From assembly GCA_027063065.1 (NCBI GenBank), contig JAMOSO010000048.1, positions 1 to 64,000 of the forward strand: a stretch of 64,000 nt of DNA, written 5' to 3'. The position numbers were made by a program, and so were the translations under genes. The stretch comes from Planctomycetota bacterium (GTDB taxonomy: Bacteria > Planctomycetota > JAMOSO01). Of the stretch, positions 10,570 through 18,528 are shown piece after piece; the stretch's first letter is position 1; every line of letters begins with the position of its first letter. The notes under the pieces are model-generated. The model was given only the letters and a program-made list of their open reading frames with translations, was not told the DNA's origin and ran no database searches.

Positions 10570-11012
10570 AAATTAGGTACAACCATTTTTAACACATAAG
10601 ACCAGTCTTCTTGATGAATTACTTCCCAATCCATATCGTTAAACTGTACAAAAGAGCCCTCTACTACCCCCTCAAGCTCTTCTAAAATATCTATTTTAAC
10701 CATACCTGAACCAAACGGTTGCACAGCTAATGTATTATCTATGGTAAAATCATCTTCTAAAGGTCGGTTAAAACTTTTTTGATATACTTTTCTAATACTA
10801 AATAAATCAAAATCATGCTCTAATAAATCAGATCTTAATTTATCCAATAACTGTTGTTCATTAAAACCTGCTCTGCGTAAATATTTAGCTGCATGTATTG
10901 CCTTTTCAAAAAAAGGAAACTCAAAATCTACCTCAAGATTACTAATCTCTTGCAAGTAACGTTTACTGAGCTCTTCAATTGAACAAGCTTTTAATTCTAA
11001 AAAATTTTCCAC
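10566..11012 (-). CDS. Unknown 148-residue protein, first gene of the gspE-cyclase operon
   Basis: Not recognised. A soluble acidic protein, mostly predicted helical in the first 90 residues, with Trp and hydrophobic residues in the last third. No signal peptide, membrane segment or metal motif is visible. The ATG is preceded by GGAGAAC, a good ribosome binding site. Its stop overlaps the gspE start (ATGA), which implies coupled expression with the ATPase. An 18-bp palindrome lies 15-32 bases upstream of the start. A role in pilus or secretion regulation is only a guess from position. Confidence 0.75.
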   Translation of the reverse strand: MENFLELKACSIEELSKRYLQEISNLEVDFEFPFFEKAIHAAKYLRRAGFNEQQLLDKLRSDLLEHDFDLFSIRKVYQKSFNRPLEDDFTIDNTLAVQPFGSGMVKIDILEELEGVVEGSFVQFNDMDWEVIHQEDWSYVLKMVVPNL

Positions 11013-11026
11013 AGTTCTCCTTCACA

Positions 11027-11044
11027 ATTGCACAGATGTGCAAT
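11027..11044. promoter_or_regulatory. 18-bp perfect palindrome upstream of the gspE-cyclase operon
   Basis: ATTGCACA-GA-TGTGCAAT is a perfect inverted repeat just upstream of the first gene of the minus-strand operon (start 11012) and about 220 bases before greA on the other strand. Size and position suit a dimeric repressor or activator site. The cognate regulator is not identifiable. Confidence 0.55.
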
Positions 11045-11184
11045 CAACAGATTATAGTTACCTATATAAAATGGTCAAGTCTCAGAAATGCAAATGAAGA
11101 TAAAACTATACAAAATATATACTTAAACACTTTTAGTCTATTAACTTGATGATATTTAAGATATTATATAAAATCAAAAGATAA

Positions 11185-11224
11185 GAGTTTATAGAGCAAA
11201 TACACTTTACTCTTTAATAAACTC
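11185..11224 (+). promoter_or_regulatory. Stem-loop in the greA leader
   Basis: GAGTTTAT-AGAG (11185-11196) pairs with CTCT-TTA-ATAAACTC (11210-11224), a 12-bp stem with a small bulge about 40 bases before the greA ATG. It could be an attenuator or leader structure. No clear U-tract follows at once, so a terminator role is uncertain. Confidence 0.35.
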
Positions 11225-11266
11225 AGTTATTATCAATTTTTTACTAAAATTTAACAGGTATGAATA

Positions 11267-11740
11267 ATGAAATCGATTTTACAAAGTGATTTTGATCGTT
11301 TGGAAAAACGAAAACAAGAATTATTAAAAGAATTGCGGGAAGCAGAAATTGCAATAGGCAAAGCGGCAGAGCACGGAGATTTATCAGAAAATGCCGAGTT
11401 TGATGCAGCAAAAGAAACTAGAGAACGTGTTGGGGAACGCATCAAACAATTGGATTCACAGATGACAGGTGCATATATTATTGACGACAAAGATGTGCCT
11501 GCTGATGAAGTAACCATCGGTAAAATTGTTGAAATAGAAGATTTAGATGACGGAGATATTGTAACATATAAATTAGTTGGCTCTGATCCCGATCGAGATA
11601 ATGACGAGATATCAATGGAATCACCATTAGCACAATGTATGCTCAATAAAAAAGCTGGCGAAAACTTTACCCTAGTTTTACCCAATGGGCTTCAACGCGA
11701 AATGAAAGTCAAAAGTTTAAAAGTAGCTATAAATAATTAA
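11267..11740 (+). CDS. greA: Transcription elongation factor GreA
   Basis: Binds the secondary channel of RNA polymerase and stimulates cleavage of backtracked RNA. Of 157 residues, the first 75 form the antiparallel coiled coil with the tip acidic pair in GDLSENAEFDAAKE (about 40-53). The C-terminal FKBP-like domain includes the SMESPLAQCMLNKKAGE-like segment near 125-140. Length is standard. A hairpin follows the stop. Confidence 0.95.
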   Translation: MKSILQSDFDRLEKRKQELLKELREAEIAIGKAAEHGDLSENAEFDAAKETRERVGERIKQLDSQMTGAYIIDDKDVPADEVTIGKIVEIEDLDDGDIVTYKLVGSDPDRDNDEISMESPLAQCMLNKKAGENFTLVLPNGLQREMKVKSLKVAINN

Positions 11741-11748
11741 TATCATAA

Positions 11749-11767
11749 GGACAGTGCAACACTGTCC
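11749..11767 (+). terminator. Hairpin after greA (weak terminator)
   Basis: GGACAGTG-CAA-CACTGTCC is a perfect 8-bp stem with a 3-base loop, 9 bases after the greA stop. It is followed by TTAAAATATATT rather than a true T-run, so termination may be partial. The next gene starts only 12 bases later without a visible ribosome binding site. Confidence 0.6.
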
Positions 11768-11779
11768 TTAAAATATATT

Positions 11780-12883
11780 ATGAATTTAGTTGGTACAAAA
11801 CCATTTAAAACCAGCACTCAAAAGTGGAACAACTGGCAGTGGCAATTGCATAATAGACTTTCCAGCCTACACGATTTAAAACAATATCTAAAACTATCTC
11901 AAAGTGAAATAGCCGGACTTAAATATGCTCAAGAAACTTTTAGAGTTTCTATTACCCCTTATGTAATATCTTTAATGGAATTTGATAACCCTTTATGCCC
12001 CATCCGTCAACAGGTCATACCAACAATAAACGAAAAAATATCACACCCTAGTGATTTAATCGACCCCCTAGGAGAAGAACCATATACGGCAGTTGAGGGA
12101 TTAATACATAAATATCCAGATAGAGCCTTATATTTACCAATAGATAATTGCGCTAGCTACTGCAGATACTGCACTCGTTCACGCTTGGTAAATCGAGGCA
12201 GCCTAAAAACATCAAAACATACATTTGATAATGTATATAACTATATAAAATCAACACCTGCAATTAGAGACGTTTTAATAACCGGTGGTGATCCACTTAT
12301 TATGAATACTGATACCTTATGTGAACGCATATCTAAAATAAATTCAATTTCACACGTGCAAATGATACGCCTCGGTACAAGAACCCCTACCTTTCTGCCG
12401 CAAATTATTACGCAACAATTAGTTAAACAACTTCGTACAGCTGGAGTTTTATATGTCAGTTTGCATATTAATCACCCTCGTGAATTAACTCCGCAAACAA
12501 TAACAGCATTAAATATTATGGCTGATGGAGGATTAGTAATGGGCAATCAATCTGTTTTATTAAAAGGTATTAATGATAAGGCAGAAATTATTAAAAACTT
12601 AAACCACAAATTATTACAAAATCGTGTAACACCTTATTATTTACATTTATGTGATTGCGTAAAAGGTACATCACATTTTAGAACCTCAATCCAAACAGGC
12701 ATTGATATTATTGATAAGTTACGTGGATATACTACGGGCTATGCTGTACCAACATTGGCTTTAGATTTGCCAAATGGCGGAGGTAAAGTAGCTATCAGTT
12801 CTAATACTATTATTAAGCAAAATGGCAAAAAATTTATTCTACGGAACTATCAAGGTTTAGACTGGCAGTATCAAGAGGTTTAA
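11780..12883 (+). CDS. Lysine 2,3-aminomutase family radical SAM enzyme (KamA/EpmB-like)
   Basis: The cluster motif CASYCRYCTRSR near residues 125-136 provides CxxxYCxxC for a 4Fe-4S cluster. The PLP/substrate regions TGGDPL near 170, QMIRLGTRTP near 195 and the C-terminal LDLPNGGGKV near 333 match the KamA/EpmB family. The 367 residues are between EpmB (about 340) and clostridial KamA (about 416). It could make beta-lysine, either free or on a protein such as elongation factor P. No epmA or efp is in the window. Its 3' end overlaps the convergent gene on the minus strand by 50 bases. Confidence 0.85.
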   Translation: MNLVGTKPFKTSTQKWNNWQWQLHNRLSSLHDLKQYLKLSQSEIAGLKYAQETFRVSITPYVISLMEFDNPLCPIRQQVIPTINEKISHPSDLIDPLGEEPYTAVEGLIHKYPDRALYLPIDNCASYCRYCTRSRLVNRGSLKTSKHTFDNVYNYIKSTPAIRDVLITGGDPLIMNTDTLCERISKINSISHVQMIRLGTRTPTFLPQIITQQLVKQLRTAGVLYVSLHINHPRELTPQTITALNIMADGGLVMGNQSVLLKGINDKAEIIKNLNHKLLQNRVTPYYLHLCDCVKGTSHFRTSIQTGIDIIDKLRGYTTGYAVPTLALDLPNGGGKVAISSNTIIKQNGKKFILRNYQGLDWQYQEV

Positions 12884-13382
12884 GATTTTCTTGCGTGTCA
12901 TCTGATATAGAATCATCCTGTAATAAACGCATCGCACGCTGAATAGAACTAGGTGAATCTTCAAAAATATTATTGCCACCCTTATCTTCTGACATTTTTT
13001 TTCTAATTATACCTCCACCAGCTAAATCATTTAAAGCTTTTTGAGCATCTTGTGCTATTTCTCTTAAACGCTCGCCACTAGAACCGTCCATTAAAGCAAC
13101 AATATGATGCATTATAGGACCTAATTTTTTAGGTATAGATGATATTGTTTCAGGTACTTCATCAAAACCGCCAGCAGGTTGCCCTTGTTTAATGCGCGCC
13201 ATAGTATCGCGCACAATTTTTGAACCATCACCTACAATTACCTCATCACCCTTAGGAAATAAAGTAGAAATAGGCGAGCGACGCGATTTACGTCTAGAAG
13301 TAACCGCAGTTGTTGCCTTTGATTCGACGTTTCTAGAATCAATTGTAGCTTTTTGTAACGTACTATTAATATTTTCTATCAT
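12834..13382 (-). CDS. Unknown basic/low-complexity protein
   Basis: Not recognised. The ATG at 13382 is chosen because AAGGA lies 8 bases upstream; an in-frame ATG at 13436 lacks one. The protein of 182 residues has an N-terminal basic patch (SRRKSRRSP), a central segment with GGFDEVPETISSIPKKLGP, a helical segment GERLREIAQDAQKALNDLAGGG, and a polar acidic tail. No membrane segment is visible. Its last 50 bases overlap the end of the aminomutase-like gene on the opposite strand. It may be a scaffold or nucleoid-associated factor, but nothing proves this. Confidence 0.6.
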   Translation of the reverse strand: MIENINSTLQKATIDSRNVESKATTAVTSRRKSRRSPISTLFPKGDEVIVGDGSKIVRDTMARIKQGQPAGGFDEVPETISSIPKKLGPIMHHIVALMDGSSGERLREIAQDAQKALNDLAGGGIIRKKMSEDKGGNNIFEDSPSSIQRAMRLLQDDSISDDTQENLKPLDTASLNLDSSVE

Positions 13383-13465
13383 AATGGTTTCCTTATCCAC
13401 CACTACTATCGACATTAAATCATATTTCTTTAGCAAAAAAATAGGATTTTTATTATTTTTTAAAC

Positions 13466-13484
13466 TAGGAACAATATGTTCCTA
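13466..13484. promoter_or_regulatory. 19-bp palindrome in a divergent intergenic region
   Basis: TAGGAACA-ATA-TGTTCCTA lies between the divergent unknown gene (start 13382) and hinT (start 13606). It resembles an operator; the GAAC...GTTC halves recall LexA-type boxes, but the spacing differs from the known 4-base centre. Confidence 0.4.
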
Positions 13485-13605
13485 ATGCGGAAAATTATTC
13501 CATAAATACAATATATTGTGGATTTTTATTAAAAATTGTATTAAAATAAATCTTGTGAATAGGATTTTTCTTTGATTATATCAAGCGTTGATGGAGCAAT
13601 AAAAT

Positions 13606-13953
13606 ATGAAAGATAATTGTTTGTTTTGTAAAATAATCGCCAAAGAAATACCAAGCGATATTATTTATGAAGATGATGATATTTTGGCTTTTAAAGATAT
13701 AGAACCGCAAGCGCCATTACATATTTTAATAATACCTAAAGCTCATATTCCCACATTAAATGCTACCTGCAAAGAAGATGATATGGTATTAGGAAAAATG
13801 CAAAGAATTGCAGCTTATATTGCTGCAAAACAAAATTTAGCTGAAGATGGATTTAGAACTGTAATCAATTGCAACAAAGCCGGTGGACAAGTAATATATC
13901 ACATTCATCTGCACCTATTAGCTGGACGCGATATGCAATGGCCACCAGGTTAA
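13606..13953 (+). CDS. hinT: HIT family purine nucleoside phosphoramidase
   Basis: Small cytoplasmic nucleotide hydrolase of 115 residues. The histidine triad is HIHLHLLAGRDMQWPPG at the C-terminus, and the N-terminus CLFCKIIAKEIPSDIIYED is typical of HinT. It cleaves AMP-lysine and related adenylates. Length and order match the family. Its stop touches the convergent DUF3392-like gene without a gap. Confidence 0.93.
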   Translation: MKDNCLFCKIIAKEIPSDIIYEDDDILAFKDIEPQAPLHILIIPKAHIPTLNATCKEDDMVLGKMQRIAAYIAAKQNLAEDGFRTVINCNKAGGQVIYHIHLHLLAGRDMQWPPG

Positions 13954-13971
13954 TTAAACCTGATTTTTTTT
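13946..13971 (+). terminator. Intrinsic terminator of hinT
   Basis: CAGGTT-AATTA-AACCTG hairpin (13946-13962) overlapping the hinT stop, followed by a run of eight T (13964-13971). The T-run doubles as lysine codons of the convergent gene. Confidence 0.75.
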
Positions 13972-14277
13972 ATCAGCTAGAATACCTAATATTAAAAAGA
14001 TACCGATAATAACAACACCTAAAAAATTGCCGGTTTTCCAACTTAAAACATCCTGCACTAATGCAGCTAAATATGTTGTCGCAAAGCCATAACCAAAACC
14101 ACTAACTAATATAAATATAAATACCCGTACTAAATATTGATAATTATTTGTGTTTTTGCGTACAAAAGCATTGATTCTATCTCCATAAATAACCAATAAT
14201 GTGGCCACAAATGAAAAAGAAATTTCATTTAAATAAGGCTTAAACCATGATGATGTAGTATTTAATATCCAATCCAT
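13954..14277 (-). CDS. DUF3392-like small inner-membrane protein
   Basis: The 107 residues contain three hydrophobic segments (about 20-36, 48-75, 82-100) in an arrangement like the DUF3392 family: a WFKPYL start, then FVATLLVIYGDRIN, then FGYGFATTYLA. The family is found in proteobacteria and has no known function. It starts 3 bases after the Rep gene ends, so the two may be co-transcribed. Family membership is from memory of its pattern, not a search. Confidence 0.6.
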   Translation of the reverse strand: MDWILNTTSSWFKPYLNEISFSFVATLLVIYGDRINAFVRKNTNNYQYLVRVFIFILVSGFGYGFATTYLAALVQDVLSWKTGNFLGVVIIGIFLILGILADKKNQV

Positions 14278-14279
14278 TT

Positions 14280-16127
14280 TTAACTCTCATATTGTTTTAT
14301 CATATTCATTAAATTTGCAAATGCCTTGTCGCCGTTTAATCTGGCAAGCAAACCTGTAGTTGCTGTATCATAAGCGTCTTTAGGTTGACAGTCAATTTGC
14401 GAAAAACCTTCAATTAATGCCTCTATTTGCTGAGGTGTAAACTTATCTACTAAACCATTTCTAAAATCATGCCATTGGTCATTAGTGTCTTGAATAATAA
14501 CAATTTCATCTGGAATAAAAGTATTTGACGATGAATGAGACTTAGCTTTTAAGTTAATTTCTTTTTGTTGGGCGTGTTCACTACCAGCAATAGCTTCTCG
14601 CCATATTCTAGAATCATCATTTTTTAACATATGCACAATAAATTCAGGGGTTTGTTCTTCACTGCTTAATTGTGTGAACACTCTTATTAAACGTTCTATT
14701 TTATCACTGTATTTATGTGTTCTAACAAAATTTTTGGCAACTGGAGAAGCAATAGAAGCTATTTGAGTTAAAAAAGTATATTGATCATATTCTTGAGTGT
14801 TCATCAAATTAATTTTACCGCTACGTTGGTAAGCTGTTAGCGATTCTTTTTGCTTTTCTAAAATATCAATTAATTCTAACTTAGATTTATGATCCCAGGG
14901 TGGCACTTGTTTTACGCAATTGCGTAACCAAGCTTGAGGTTTTTCAATTTCATTGGGAATAACCCTTAAAATACGCCTTAAAGCGTTAATGTCTGCCTCT
15001 AAATGTGGAAATTCACGTCCAGGAATATACTCATCAGTGCCTTCAATATGCGAGTCTATAATTTTAATACATTCGCGTGTTGGCAATTTAAATTCACGCA
15101 ACTTCATAAAAAAATCATAATGCGCAGGCTTACAATTAAAACGCTCTGATAAATCGTCATATAATTTACCCGCTTTTAAATTAACCTTATAATAAATAGC
15201 ACGATTTTCGTCAAAACACTTTATATAATCTTCCTTTTGTACCTTCTCAATAACCTCTTCTTTTTCAAAATCCTTTAAATAAGATTTAATCCTTTGTTTT
15301 AATTTTGATTCATAACTAAACGTATCAGGATTAATACCTGCTACATCGGCTAGCTCACGCAATTTTAAAGTAATACTGCGATTTACGCTAAATACCGTAT
15401 TTAAAAATCTAAAAATATTTTTTTTTGTCTTAGATTTAAATAATGCCAAAGCATCTAAATCAATTAAAACCTCTCCATCCTTTAAGCTTCGCCAATAATC
15501 TTCATGTAAGCCAACTTGAAACACTGGTTTATAAAATACTTGGACGTCTCGAATTACACCATCGGTTTCTTCGGTAATTGTCCTACTTTCATCACGCTCT
15601 CTTTTGTAAACAGCTAAAAAAGGCAGGCTTTCTTTAATAGCTTTACCAGTATCATGGTCTATCCAATAATCCGATGAAATTGTCGAAGTATTTAATTTAT
15701 CTAAACTTTCTTCTAATTTTTCATATACTTTACCATTGGCGGATAAATTCATTTTACGAATTATTTCATGATTAGTTGTTTTTATAATCCTTTCACCTTC
15801 ACCGTTATTTCTATCTAAACATAAGTTTTGAATTGCTAAAAATACAGCATCATCAAAATCATTTGTAGATAAATATTTACCATGTGTTTCTATTTCCATT
15901 TGAACACTACGCAAACGCCCTTGTTTGTCGGCAATAATTCTATCAAACTGCGTTACATAATAAGGGACATTATCTTGTGGTCTAAGTTTTTTAATTAATT
16001 TAGAATCGCCGGGAGCTACTATAGATGTTTGTGAAGTTAAAAACTCTGATAAGGTAATATTATGCGTATTACTTGTATCTACAGGTAAAAAAGACATTTG
16101 TTGTTTAGAAATAGTATTTTTTCTCAT
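14280..16127 (-). CDS. Plasmid-type replication initiator protein (Rep)
   Basis: Protein of 615 residues. The central part (about 90-340) reads like a winged-helix plasmid initiator: DDAVFLAIQNL, IIRKMNL and TISSDYWID in a first helix-rich domain, then LDALALFKSKTKKNIFRFLNTVF, LRELADVAGIN and QRIKSYLKDFEKEEVIEK in a second. A long polar C-terminal region follows. No ATPase motif is present, so it is not a DnaA. It is placed between a 1.6 kb repeat-bearing gene-free region and a small membrane gene, and transcribed away from parAB. It probably binds the repeats upstream of its own start and opens the origin. Iteron-type initiators of plasmids and the RctB initiator of Vibrio chromosome 2 are the nearest concept; family membership needs a profile search. 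Confidence 0.7.
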   Translation of the reverse strand: MRKNTISKQQMSFLPVDTSNTHNITLSEFLTSQTSIVAPGDSKLIKKLRPQDNVPYYVTQFDRIIADKQGRLRSVQMEIETHGKYLSTNDFDDAVFLAIQNLCLDRNNGEGERIIKTTNHEIIRKMNLSANGKVYEKLEESLDKLNTSTISSDYWIDHDTGKAIKESLPFLAVYKRERDESRTITEETDGVIRDVQVFYKPVFQVGLHEDYWRSLKDGEVLIDLDALALFKSKTKKNIFRFLNTVFSVNRSITLKLRELADVAGINPDTFSYESKLKQRIKSYLKDFEKEEVIEKVQKEDYIKCFDENRAIYYKVNLKAGKLYDDLSERFNCKPAHYDFFMKLREFKLPTRECIKIIDSHIEGTDEYIPGREFPHLEADINALRRILRVIPNEIEKPQAWLRNCVKQVPPWDHKSKLELIDILEKQKESLTAYQRSGKINLMNTQEYDQYTFLTQIASIASPVAKNFVRTHKYSDKIERLIRVFTQLSSEEQTPEFIVHMLKNDDSRIWREAIAGSEHAQQKEINLKAKSHSSSNTFIPDEIVIIQDTNDQWHDFRNGLVDKFTPQQIEALIEGFSQIDCQPKDAYDTATTGLLARLNGDKAFANLMNMIKQYES

Positions 16128-16180
16128 AGTTAATTAACTTTCTAACTTATAAACTATTAACAATAACAAGGGAAACGAAA

Positions 16181-16203
16181 AAGTCCTTGCTACATAAGGA
16201 CTT
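16181..16203. promoter_or_regulatory. Inverted repeat upstream of rep
   Basis: AAGTCCTT and AAGGACTT are perfect 8-base arms with a 7-base spacer, 54 bases upstream of the rep start. Initiator genes are often repressed by their own product at such inverted repeats, so this is a candidate rep operator. Confidence 0.45.
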
Positions 16204-16220
16204 AGGTAAAATTTTATCCT

Positions 16221-16284
16221 GAAATATCATATTTTTAACACTCAAATCTCATATTTATTATCTCGAATCTCAACATATTTACAC
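16221..16284 (+). repeat. Three imperfect 21-22 bp iteron-like direct repeats
   Basis: Units start at 16221, 16243 and 16264. The cores are AAATATCATATTT, AAATCTCATATTT and GAATCTCAACATATTT. The spacing of 22 and 21 bases puts them on one face of the helix (two turns), as in iteron arrays of plasmid origins. They lie about 100-160 bases upstream of the rep start. Confidence 0.5.
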
Positions 16285-16377
16285 GCATTAATCAACCAAC
16301 ACTTGATTATTTATACTTATTTATCAAACAATATCAAGTTAAATATTAGAATATATATGTTAAATATTAGATTATTT

Positions 16378-17150
16378 AGTGTAAATATGTTTGAACAATA
16401 GGTTTACACTCAAACATCGAAAAAGTATATCTTGAATAATTACTCTAAGATATCAAGTATATTGCTATTTAGAGGTTGATATAGGTAATCTAACTAAAAT
16501 TTACATATATTTAAGCTATATTTTAAATTTGGTTGATTTTCTGGGGTAATAATGTGGATTTTATTCTAATTACACAAATAAATATATTGAATACGTAAGT
16601 TACGTATAGTCTATAAGCCGTTGTTCAATGATTTTTACCTTCAAATATCAATAAAATATCCAGATAATGAGTTTTTTATTATCAATAACAGTTTATTCTA
16701 TAAAAATTTGTTTCAATAATGAATTAGTTTGAGATATTAAGGTAAAAAAATAGGAATACATTGATTTTTGAGTATAAAATACCGCTTTTTTATTATGAAT
16801 AGGTAGTTATAACTAAATGTATGAATATTTTAAGCTATGATTTATTGATATTTAAGTGTAAATATTAATTTTTATACCTAAATAACAAGCTTAGTTTATA
16901 ATTTAAACTGAAATAACAACATATATAGAGTTTTTATACTAATATCACAATGTAATTCTTGTTGTAGGTGCCATATTTTGATAATTTGTTGATATTGTAG
17001 CTTAAAAATGCCTTTGGTATCGATTTATATTCATAATATTATTAAAGAACAATTTTGATGTTTGGGTATTTAGTGTAATGTTTAAATTTTAGTTGATTTG
17101 TAGGTGCAAAAATCAATTTTAAATATAAATTGATAGTGTATCGAGTGTAA
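16378..17150. repeat. Five dispersed AGTGTAA motifs in the origin
   Basis: Exact AGTGTAA occurs at 16378-16384, 16855-16861, 17072-17078 and 17144-17150 on the plus strand and at 16404-16410 on the minus strand. The first and second form an inverted pair (AGTGTAAA...TTTACACT). In an AT-rich 1.6 kb stretch well under one copy is expected by chance, so this is a candidate initiator-binding motif. Confidence 0.45.
16591..16607. repeat. 17-bp palindrome ATACGTAA-G-TTACGTAT
   Basis: Perfect inverted repeat near the point where the G/C skew changes sign. TTACGTAA recurs near 17522. It may bind a dimeric protein. Confidence 0.45.
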
Positions 17151-17558
17151 TAAGTATTTTAATACATGACGTATGTGCTTTATTTTACAGTTTATAATTT
17201 TTTATGGTCAGATGTATCTATTTTATTACACACATAAGTCAAAGTTTGTCTGTGTTTTATATTTGTAGTGTAGTCTGCTAATGCAAGTTATTATTCGTAG
17301 CGATAGTATATATTTTTGACTATATATTTAATATGTGTTTTGACATAATGTTTTATAAGATAAATTATTTGCCATAGTATGTTTAGTAATCATCGGTTTA
17401 ATAATAAATTGTAAATTAATAGATACAAATAAACTGTAAAGATTTATTTGATAAATAATCTCAGCTTTATCATATTAAAGGTGCAGATTGTATTTTTAGA
17501 TATAATTTTAAATACAATTAAATTACGTAAAGTGTTTGGTGCAAGGCAGATACGTCCA

Positions 17559-17574
17559 CTTGCGCCAGCGCAAG
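17559..17574. promoter_or_regulatory. Palindrome CTTGCGC-CA-GCGCAAG, left copy
   Basis: A GC-rich palindrome in an AT-rich region, directly abutting the parS site. A second copy with core TTGCGC-TG-GCGCAA lies at 17681-17694. The pair brackets parS and sits in the parA promoter region, so it is a plausible operator for par autoregulation or for another origin-binding protein. Confidence 0.55.
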
Positions 17575-17592
17575 TAGTTTCACGTGAAACTA
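17575..17592. other. parS: parS centromere site
   Basis: TAGTTTCACGTGAAACTA, a perfect 18-bp palindrome. The inner 16 bases match 14 of 16 positions of the known chromosomal ParB site TGTTTCACGTGAAACA, including the whole GTTTCACGTGAAAC core. It lies 157 bases upstream of parA. ParB would load here and spread, marking the origin for segregation. Confidence 0.9.
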
Positions 17593-17680
17593 TTGTAAAT
17601 AATGTTTTGTGTAATTTAGATAGATTTAAAATTTTTAATTATTTGATGATTGACACTAGAGATTTTAATTGTAAATTTAA

Positions 17681-17694
17681 TTGCGCTGGCGCAA
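17681..17694. promoter_or_regulatory. Palindrome TTGCGC-TG-GCGCAA, right copy
   Basis: Second copy of the palindrome at 17559-17574, in inverted centre orientation, 54 bases before the parA start. Together they flank parS. Confidence 0.5.
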
Positions 17695-17748
17695 GATATG
17701 CCTTAGTTCTTCACTTCAATACATTTAAGTTAATTAAATGAGGATAAT

Positions 17749-18528
17749 ATGCTGATAGTTTGTACCAATAATAAAGGTGGTGTGGGTAAAACTACTATTT
17801 GTTTTAACTTGGCATATACATTGGTGGAGATGGGCGCGCGTGTTTTGCTTGTAGATTTTGATCCACAGGGAAATTTAACTACTTTTTGTCGGCATCCAAT
17901 GAATGTGGATGGTGGAGTTTTGTCTTTATTTCATGGAGAAGAGCCAGAGGTTTTACAGACTCATATAGGTGCAGATTTGATAGCTGGGCATTCAGCGATG
18001 ACAGATAGAAAGTATATGGCTGATATGGTTTTAAACGATTTGGCTAATTATGTGAGCGCTTTACGCACAATTACCAGAGAAGAAGATCCTATTTATGATT
18101 TTATATTTTTTGATATGCACCCTACAGAAACTTCTTTACACGAACCTGTATTAAGTTTGGCAGATTTTTTTACTATTCCTACAACACCTGATAAGCTTTC
18201 TAATGATATGCGTTTATATGCTATGAGTCAGTTGCCGGACGAGGCAGGAGTTATGTTGCTGGTTAATAGATATCGGCGTCAGCAAAATATGTCTAGGGCA
18301 TATTTAAACATGATTTTAAATGATGATAAGTCAAAGGATAATTTCTTTTTAATTCCAGAAGAGGCAGCATTAGCAAAAGCTTGTCAAAAATCATTGCCTG
18401 TTGAGGTTTTCGCTAAAGAAACAGGTATACGTACTGAGGTTAAAACTATTAAGGCATTTCATCAAGCAAGTGAATATTTAATGAATTGGAAAAAAACTAA
18501 TATTACAATAGAGCATATAGGAGTGTAA
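17749..18528 (+). CDS. parA: Chromosome partitioning ATPase ParA (Soj-like)
   Basis: Deviant Walker A motif KGGVGKTT at residues 9-16 with the signature Lys, then LLVDFDPQGNLT near 35-46 and the Walker B-like FIFFDMHPTETS near 118-129. Length of 259 residues, without an N-terminal HTH, fits the small ParA/Soj type. It forms ATP-dependent dimers on DNA and moves ParB-parS complexes. A GAGG ribosome site precedes the ATG. The stop overlaps the parB start (TAATG). A parS site sits in its upstream region. Confidence 0.93.
   Translation: MLIVCTNNKGGVGKTTICFNLAYTLVEMGARVLLVDFDPQGNLTTFCRHPMNVDGGVLSLFHGEEPEVLQTHIGADLIAGHSAMTDRKYMADMVLNDLANYVSALRTITREEDPIYDFIFFDMHPTETSLHEPVLSLADFFTIPTTPDKLSNDMRLYAMSQLPDEAGVMLLVNRYRRQQNMSRAYLNMILNDDKSKDNFFLIPEEAALAKACQKSLPVEVFAKETGIRTEVKTIKAFHQASEYLMNWKKTNITIEHIGV

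Larger units (their letters stand above)
16128..17748. other. Gene-free AT-rich putative replication origin (oriC-like)
   Basis: About 1.6 kb between the divergent rep and parA genes has no convincing gene; the one 97-residue open frame at 17448-17741 runs over palindromes and lacks a ribosome site. The region is very AT-rich and holds three 21-22 bp direct repeats (16221-16284), five copies of AGTGTAA, a 17-bp palindrome (16591-16607), a parS site (17575-17592) and a pair of TTGCGC palindromes. Hand counts on the plus strand give 14 C to 3 G at 16261-16320 and 1 C to 12 G at 17041-17100, so the skew reverses inside it. Only weak matches to DnaA boxes were seen (for example TGTGGATTT at 16553). 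Confidence 0.75.

Noticed and set aside
12834-12883. 50-base overlap of convergent genes as a sign of a frameshift
   Set aside because: Both reading frames end normally. The aminomutase-like C-terminus runs past the conserved NGGGKV in a plausible way.
13466-13484. LexA (SOS) box
   Set aside because: Arms resemble GAAC/GTTC, but the spacing is not that of known LexA boxes and no SOS gene flanks it. Kept only as an unnamed palindrome.
16553-16561. DnaA box-like TGTGGATTT in the origin region
   Set aside because: Two mismatches from the consensus, and similar words occur elsewhere (for example near 13516). One weak match does not support DnaA binding.
17448-17741. 97-residue open frame upstream of parA
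   Set aside because: It covers parS and both TTGCGC palindromes, has no ribosome binding site, and its text has no domain-like pattern. It is treated as chance.
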